A stretch of 64,000 bases of DNA from NCBI GenBank assembly GCA_001689445.1, contig LUJN01000010.1, positions 124,001 through 188,000 of the forward strand. The letters run 5' to 3'. The notes beneath the pieces were generated by a model, which was not told the origin of the DNA, searched no databases, and saw only the letters and a program-made list of their open reading frames with translations. The DNA comes from Bacteroidales bacterium M3. Its GTDB lineage: Bacteria > Bacteroidota > Bacteroidia > Bacteroidales > Muribaculaceae. The position numbers were made by a program, and so were the translations under genes. Shown here piece after piece: positions 59,559 through 64,000 of this stretch; within the stretch, counting starts at the first letter, position 1, and the number at the start of each line of letters is the position of its first letter.

Positions 59559-61226
59559 ATGAGACATAAGATACTGTTTTTAGCTATAGGGGCGGCGATG
59601 GCGGCATCGGCTGCCGAGACGCTGCCCGACCTCGCGCGGCCTCTCGACATCCCGCTATATCTTAGCGGCAACTTCGGTGAATTGCGGCCAAACCATTTCC
59701 ACTCTGGACTTGACTTCAAGACACAGGGGCGCACGGGGCTGCCGATACACTGCGCCGACGACGGGTATGTGTCGCGCGTCGTGGTGTCGCCGTGGGGATT
59801 TGGGCGCGCCGTCTACGTGACCCATCCCGCCACGGGGCTGACCACCGTCTACGGGCATCTCGACTCCTTTGCCCGCAAGATTGACGAGCCGGTAAGGAAA
59901 GAACAGTATAACCGCGAGTCATTCCGGGTCGACCTCAACTTCCAGCCGGGAGAAATACCCGTCAAAAAGGGTGAGGTCATCGCCCGCAGCGGCAACTCCG
60001 GGTCGTCTGGCGGCCCTCACCTCCATATGGACGTGCGCGACACCAAGACCGAACATGCCCTCGACCCTATGCCCTACTTCAAAAAATATATAGCCGACAA
60101 CGTCGCGCCACAGATGCGCTCGCTCGCCCTTTATGCCGTCGAGGGTGAAGGAGAAGTCGGTACCGGGGCTCGTGCTGTCTACAATGCCACACCCGGAGCC
60201 GTATTCAAGGCGTGGGGAAAGGTCATCCCCGGCATAAAGGCATATGACCGCATGACGGGAACATCCAACATATATGGCGTCAAGTACCTGACACTCACCG
60301 TCGACGGCAAGGAGGTCTACCGCCGCGTCATCGACGAGGTGGACTTCGACAGCACACGAGGAGTCAACACCCTCATAGACTACCCCGACATGAGCCGACG
60401 CGGCTCATGGGTGATGACCACCGACGTCCCTGCCTCGCGTCCGCTCGGGGAGATGGAGATTGTCGGCGAAAACATGGGCGTCCTCAACATCGACCACGAG
60501 CGCGACTACAAGTGCAAGTGGGTGATGCGCGACGAGCATGGCAACACAGCCACCGTACCGTTCACAATCCGTGGCGTCAAGGCACCCGTCGCCCGCATAA
60601 CCCCGAAAGGCGACCGGCTGAACTATCAGGACAAGAACACCTATCGCGGCGAGGGATTTGCCGTGGAGCTGCCTGCGGGCACACTCTATGACGACTCCTA
60701 CTTCACCGCCACCGCCACACCGTCATCGACCTACCTGTCACCCGTCGTCTCCGTCGGCAATCCCGATATCCCGCTGGCCGGCAACTACACGCTCGCCATC
60801 GACGTCAAGCGCGACACGCTGCCCGACAAGCGGCAATATTGCATCGTGAGGCTCGGGGGCAAGAAGACGGCATCGGTCGGCGGCAAGTATGCCGACGGCA
60901 AGGTCACTACCAAGGTCAACCGCTTTGGCCGCTACGCCGTTGCAGCCGACACCAAAGCCCCTGTCATCACTCCCGAAAACAAGGCCGCCTGGGGCAAGAC
61001 CGGGCGTATATCCTACCGCATCGCCGACAACCTAAGCGGCATCGACCAATATCGCTGCGAGATTGACGGACGGTGGGTGATGCTCGAATATGACGGCAAA
61101 ACAGGACGCTTCACCTACCGCCTCGATCCGGCGCACGTCACCAAGGGCAAGCCCCACAAGGCAGTCGTCACCGTAACCGACGCATGCGGCAACACCTCCA
61201 CTTCCACCACCACATTCAATTGGTAA
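59559..61226 (+). CDS. M23 family metallopeptidase
   Basis: About 555 residues from the ATG at 59559 (MRHKILFLAIGAAMAASAAETL, a signal peptide). The frame is open from 59484 but that region is intergenic. The N-terminal M23 domain (residues ~40-165) has both zinc motifs: H48-S-G-L-D52 and the HxH pair His153/His155 in GPHLHMDV. The ~330-residue C-terminal part contains beta-sandwich-like repeats (TVPFTIRGVKAPVARITP, ending FTYRLDPAHVTKGKPHKAVVTVTDACGNTS). The protein should hydrolyse peptidoglycan cross-bridges or recognise stem peptides in the periplasm. It overlaps nothing and lies 10 bases before the YhcG gene. Confidence 0.93.
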   Translation: MRHKILFLAIGAAMAASAAETLPDLARPLDIPLYLSGNFGELRPNHFHSGLDFKTQGRTGLPIHCADDGYVSRVVVSPWGFGRAVYVTHPATGLTTVYGHLDSFARKIDEPVRKEQYNRESFRVDLNFQPGEIPVKKGEVIARSGNSGSSGGPHLHMDVRDTKTEHALDPMPYFKKYIADNVAPQMRSLALYAVEGEGEVGTGARAVYNATPGAVFKAWGKVIPGIKAYDRMTGTSNIYGVKYLTLTVDGKEVYRRVIDEVDFDSTRGVNTLIDYPDMSRRGSWVMTTDVPASRPLGEMEIVGENMGVLNIDHERDYKCKWVMRDEHGNTATVPFTIRGVKAPVARITPKGDRLNYQDKNTYRGEGFAVELPAGTLYDDSYFTATATPSSTYLSPVVSVGNPDIPLAGNYTLAIDVKRDTLPDKRQYCIVRLGGKKTASVGGKYADGKVTTKVNRFGRYAVAADTKAPVITPENKAAWGKTGRISYRIADNLSGIDQYRCEIDGRWVMLEYDGKTGRFTYRLDPAHVTKGKPHKAVVTVTDACGNTSTSTTTFNW

Positions 61227-61236
61227 AAATAACCAT

Positions 61237-62259
61237 ATGACAACCGATAACCAAATTTACCTCACCCAATCGCCAAACTTTGACTCTTTGGTTGACAAAA
61301 TCGTTAGACTGGTATCGGATACCAAGACTAAAATTGTCGCCCAAATTAATGATGCTCTTGTCATCACCAATTGGCATATTGGCGAATACATCGTTGAATA
61401 CGAGCAGCAAGGCAATACACGCGCAACTTACGGGGATGCCTTACTCAAAAACCTGTCACGACAGCTGTCACTGAAATTAGGCAGAGGTTTCAGTCGTTCC
61501 AACCTCCAAAATATGAGGAGATTTTATCTTTATTATCCAATATGCCAAACAGTGTCTGGCAAATTAAGTTGGTCTCATTGGTGCGAATTGCTGGAACTTG
61601 ACGATGAACTTGAACGTAAATTCTATGAAAACGAGTCAATCGCACAAAATTGGAGCGTAAGGACACTAAAACGACAAATAAATGCAGGACTATTTCTCCG
61701 TTTGGCCAAAAGCCGTGACAAAAAAGGCATACTTGAACTAGCCCGTGACGGACAATCAATATCCAACCCCGCCGATGCTGTAAAGGATACGTATGTGCTC
61801 GAATTTTTAGGACTTTCTGAAAGTGTCAGTCACTCGGAAGCGACAATCGAACAGGCATTAATCGACAACCTTCAGCAATTTCTTCTTGAACTTGGAAAAG
61901 GTTTTGCTTTCATATCCCAACAATATCCGATACACGTAGGTAATGAGCATTACCATGCCGACCTCGTATTCTATCATGCGATACTAAAATGTTACGTGAT
62001 TATTGATTTGAAGCGTTCAGGCGTGAAACATCAAGATATCGGGCAAATGAACATGTATCTTGGATATTTTGCCAAGGAAGTCTCTCAACCAGACGACAAC
62101 CCTCCCATAGGGATTGTGCTCGGACACACAAAGAATGACCTTGTTGTCGAATATGCGACTTATGGAATGGACTCAAATATATTTGTATCAAAATACCAGT
62201 TGTTCCTGCCAAACCGTGAGGAATTAAGGGAGGTGATACGTTCCATTATCAATTCGTAG
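61237..62259 (+). CDS. PDDEXK nuclease family protein (YhcG/DUF1016)
   Basis: 340 residues. The N-terminal DUF1016-N half (~10-160) contains NWHIGEYIVEYEQQGNTRATYGDALLKNLSRQLS and GFSRSNLQNMRRFYLYYPIC. The C-terminal half (~180-335) is the PDDEXK-type nuclease domain with HADLVFYHAILKCYVIIDLKRSG, where D-x(10-15)-D-x-K is the putative active site. Such YhcG proteins occur with restriction-modification or defence genes and at variable loci. Here it stands alone next to a peptidase gene and is AT-rich, so it was probably acquired. The exact role is unknown. Confidence 0.88.
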   Translation: MTTDNQIYLTQSPNFDSLVDKIVRLVSDTKTKIVAQINDALVITNWHIGEYIVEYEQQGNTRATYGDALLKNLSRQLSLKLGRGFSRSNLQNMRRFYLYYPICQTVSGKLSWSHWCELLELDDELERKFYENESIAQNWSVRTLKRQINAGLFLRLAKSRDKKGILELARDGQSISNPADAVKDTYVLEFLGLSESVSHSEATIEQALIDNLQQFLLELGKGFAFISQQYPIHVGNEHYHADLVFYHAILKCYVIIDLKRSGVKHQDIGQMNMYLGYFAKEVSQPDDNPPIGIVLGHTKNDLVVEYATYGMDSNIFVSKYQLFLPNREELREVIRSIINS

Positions 62260-62279
62260 GACGCTTTATTTGACTCATA

Positions 62280-62311
62280 ATTGCAAATGTGGGGGGAAAA
62301 GTGTAATTTTG
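62280..62311 (+). promoter_or_regulatory. Promoter of the phosphohexomutase gene
   Basis: ATTG at 62280-62283, 20 bases, TAATTTTG at 62304-62311, 63 bases before the ATG at 62374. Confidence 0.6.
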
Positions 62312-62373
62312 CTTATTCGCTATCAGTGGTGAATGACAATCGACATAAAACGACAAACTAAACTATACGAAAG

Positions 62374-64000
62374 ATGGATAACCAAGATTTGATGAAAGAT
62401 GTCGTCGCCAAGGCACAGGTGTGGCTTGGCGAAGGATACGACGACAAGACACGCGCCGAGGTCAGGAGGATGCTCGACGCCGACGACAAGACGGAACTTG
62501 TGGAGTGCTTCTACAAAGACCTCGAATTTGGCACGGGTGGCCTGCGCGGCATCATGGGCGCCGGCTCCAACCGCATGAACAGATACACCGTTGGTGCAGC
62601 CACCCAAGGGCTTGCCAACTACCTGAAGGTAGCCTTTGCCGACCTGCCCGAGATTTCGGTGGTCGTGGGCCACGACGTGCGCAACAACAGCCGCGAGTTT
62701 GCCGAGATAGTGGCCGATATCTTCTCGGCCAACGGCATCAAAGTATACCTCTTTGACAGCTTCCGCCCCACGCCCGAGCTGTCGTTTGCCATCCGCGAGC
62801 TTGGCTGCCAGAGCGGCGTCAACATCACCGCCTCCCACAACCCCAAGGAGTATAACGGCTACAAGGCATATTGGGCTGACGGAGCGCAGATTATCGCGCC
62901 CCATGACAGCAACATCATCGACTATGTGAACAAGATTGTCGGCGTGGAGGCCATCAAGTTCCAGGGCGACCCCGCCAAGATTGAAATCATCGGTGAGGAG
63001 ATGGACCGCAAGTTCCTCACCGCCATCAAGGGCCTGTCGCTCAGCCCCGATGTCATCGCCCGTCACCACGACCTGAAGATAGTCTACACCCCCATCCACG
63101 GCACAGGCGTGAAGCTCGTGCCCGAGTCGCTTGCCAACTACGGCTTCACCAACATCATCCACGTGCCCGAGCAGGACATCCCCAGCGGCGACTTCCCCAC
63201 CGTCGTGTCACCCAACCCCGAGGAACCCTCGGCAATGGCAATGGCGATAGCCAAGGCCAAGGAGGTGAACGCCGACATCGTGCTTGCCTCTGACCCCGAC
63301 GCCGACCGCATCGGCTGCGTCATCCGCAACGCGCAGGGCGAATACCAGCTTATCAACGGCAACCAGATATGCCTCATCCTGCTCAACTACCTGATGACCC
63401 GCAACGCCGAGCTGGGCAAGCTGACAGGCAACGAGTATATCGTCAAGACTATTGTCACCACCGAGGCCATCAAGTCGGTAGCCGACAAGAACAACATCAA
63501 GATGTATGACTGCTACACCGGCTTCAAGTGGATTGCAGCCGTCATCCGCGACAACGAGGGCACGGCACGCTACCTCGGCGGCGGCGAGGAGAGCTACGGT
63601 TTCCTTGCCGAGGACTTTGCCCGCGACAAGGACTCCGTGTCGGCCATCTCTCTTATGGCCGAGGTCGCCGCTTGGGCCAAGGACAAGGGCATGGACTTCA
63701 TGCAGATGCTTCAGGACATCTACATCAAGTATGGCTTCTCGCGCGAGGCCGGTGTCAGCGTAGTGCGCAAAGGCAAGACCGGTGCGGAGGAGATTGTGGC
63801 CATGATGAAGAATTTCCGCGAGAACCCGCCCCGCCAGCTTGGCGGCAGCGACGTGGTGCTCGTCAAGGACTATGCCGACCTCAACGCCCGCAACCTCAAG
63901 ACAGGAGCAATGGAGAAGCTCGATATGCCCACGACATCCAACGTGCTGCAGTTCTTCACCGAGGATGGCACGAAAGTGTCGGTGCGCCCCTCGGGCACTG
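62374..64000 (+). CDS. Phospho-sugar mutase (phosphoglucomutase/phosphomannomutase family), 3' partial
   Basis: Starts ATG at 62374 (MDNQDLMKDVVAKAQVWLGEG) and is still open at the window end, with 542 codons visible. The catalytic phosphoserine loop ITASHNP has Ser154. The metal-binding loop is DPDADRIGC, the sugar loop is EESYGF, and the phosphate-binding loop RPSGT appears in the last bases. It interconverts hexose-1- and hexose-6-phosphate for glycogen, peptidoglycan or surface-sugar synthesis. The length (~580 expected) fits the long phosphoglucomutase/phosphomannomutase subfamily of Bacteroidetes and Firmicutes. The exact substrate is not determined. Confidence 0.93.
   Translation, partial: MDNQDLMKDVVAKAQVWLGEGYDDKTRAEVRRMLDADDKTELVECFYKDLEFGTGGLRGIMGAGSNRMNRYTVGAATQGLANYLKVAFADLPEISVVVGHDVRNNSREFAEIVADIFSANGIKVYLFDSFRPTPELSFAIRELGCQSGVNITASHNPKEYNGYKAYWADGAQIIAPHDSNIIDYVNKIVGVEAIKFQGDPAKIEIIGEEMDRKFLTAIKGLSLSPDVIARHHDLKIVYTPIHGTGVKLVPESLANYGFTNIIHVPEQDIPSGDFPTVVSPNPEEPSAMAMAIAKAKEVNADIVLASDPDADRIGCVIRNAQGEYQLINGNQICLILLNYLMTRNAELGKLTGNEYIVKTIVTTEAIKSVADKNNIKMYDCYTGFKWIAAVIRDNEGTARYLGGGEESYGFLAEDFARDKDSVSAISLMAEVAAWAKDKGMDFMQMLQDIYIKYGFSREAGVSVVRKGKTGAEEIVAMMKNFRENPPRQLGGSDVVLVKDYADLNARNLKTGAMEKLDMPTTSNVLQFFTEDGTKVSVRPSGT

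Overview
The window looks like a chromosomal segment of a gut-type Bacteroidales bacterium with fairly high GC content, most likely in or near the Muribaculaceae. This placement is inferred from gene content and promoter style, not from a marker phylogeny. The support is: a SusC/SusD pair, several TonB-dependent receptors, C-terminal sorting domains of the type IX secretion kind, the Bacteroidetes promoter pattern (TTTG or TTG, 18-20 bases, TAnnTTTG) repeated before many genes, and start codons that lack Shine-Dalgarno sequences. Nearly all DNA is ordinary chromosome. No prophage, integrase, CRISPR array or complete insertion sequence was seen.

Layout. 1-8.5 kb: end of an Eis-like acetyltransferase, a secreted thioredoxin, a winged-helix regulator with a membrane protein, an outer-membrane barrel receptor with a DUF2141 protein, a class A beta-lactamase, an M13 peptidase and a DUF4332 protein. 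8.5-8.8 kb: a strong candidate for an unassigned structured RNA on the minus strand with its own promoter and terminator. 9-14.7 kb: a complete MacAB-TolC-like export operon. 15-22.7 kb: a DcaP-like porin, hisS, a GH35 beta-galactosidase, an OprP-like porin and a bile-salt-hydrolase-family enzyme. 22.8-23.3 kb: a tRNA operon (Leu, Gly, Gly). 23.4-29.6 kb: a C10 cysteine protease and a TonB receptor paired with a lipoprotein made of two similar halves. 29.9-37.3 kb: an ECF sigma operon followed by a very large alpha-2-macroglobulin-like gene that has lost its thioester. 37.5-46.5 kb: a candidate small RNA and a minus-strand operon of zinc metalloprotease, SusC, SusD and a secreted protein. 46.6-64 kb: housekeeping and envelope genes (M16 peptidase, dusB, flippase, rplU-rpmA, cdsA, purM, MltF-like transglycosylase, M23 peptidase), an AT-rich leucine-rich-repeat protein, a YhcG-type nuclease and the start of a phosphohexomutase.

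How the parts work together. Envelope functions dominate: export (MacAB-TolC), import (SusCD, TonB receptors, porins), surface and periplasmic proteolysis (M13, C10, DUF5117 metalloprotease, M16, M23) and envelope stress (ECF sigma, Spy-like protein, macroglobulin). The metalloprotease-SusCD operon carries no glycan enzymes, which points to peptide or protein scavenging.

The most unusual non-coding signals are the 260-nt RNA, a second short RNA candidate near 37.5 kb, a dispersed family of GTAG-headed double hairpins (REPIN-like) at four intergenic sites plus one single copy, and two overlapping hairpins that compete for one shared segment just after susD.
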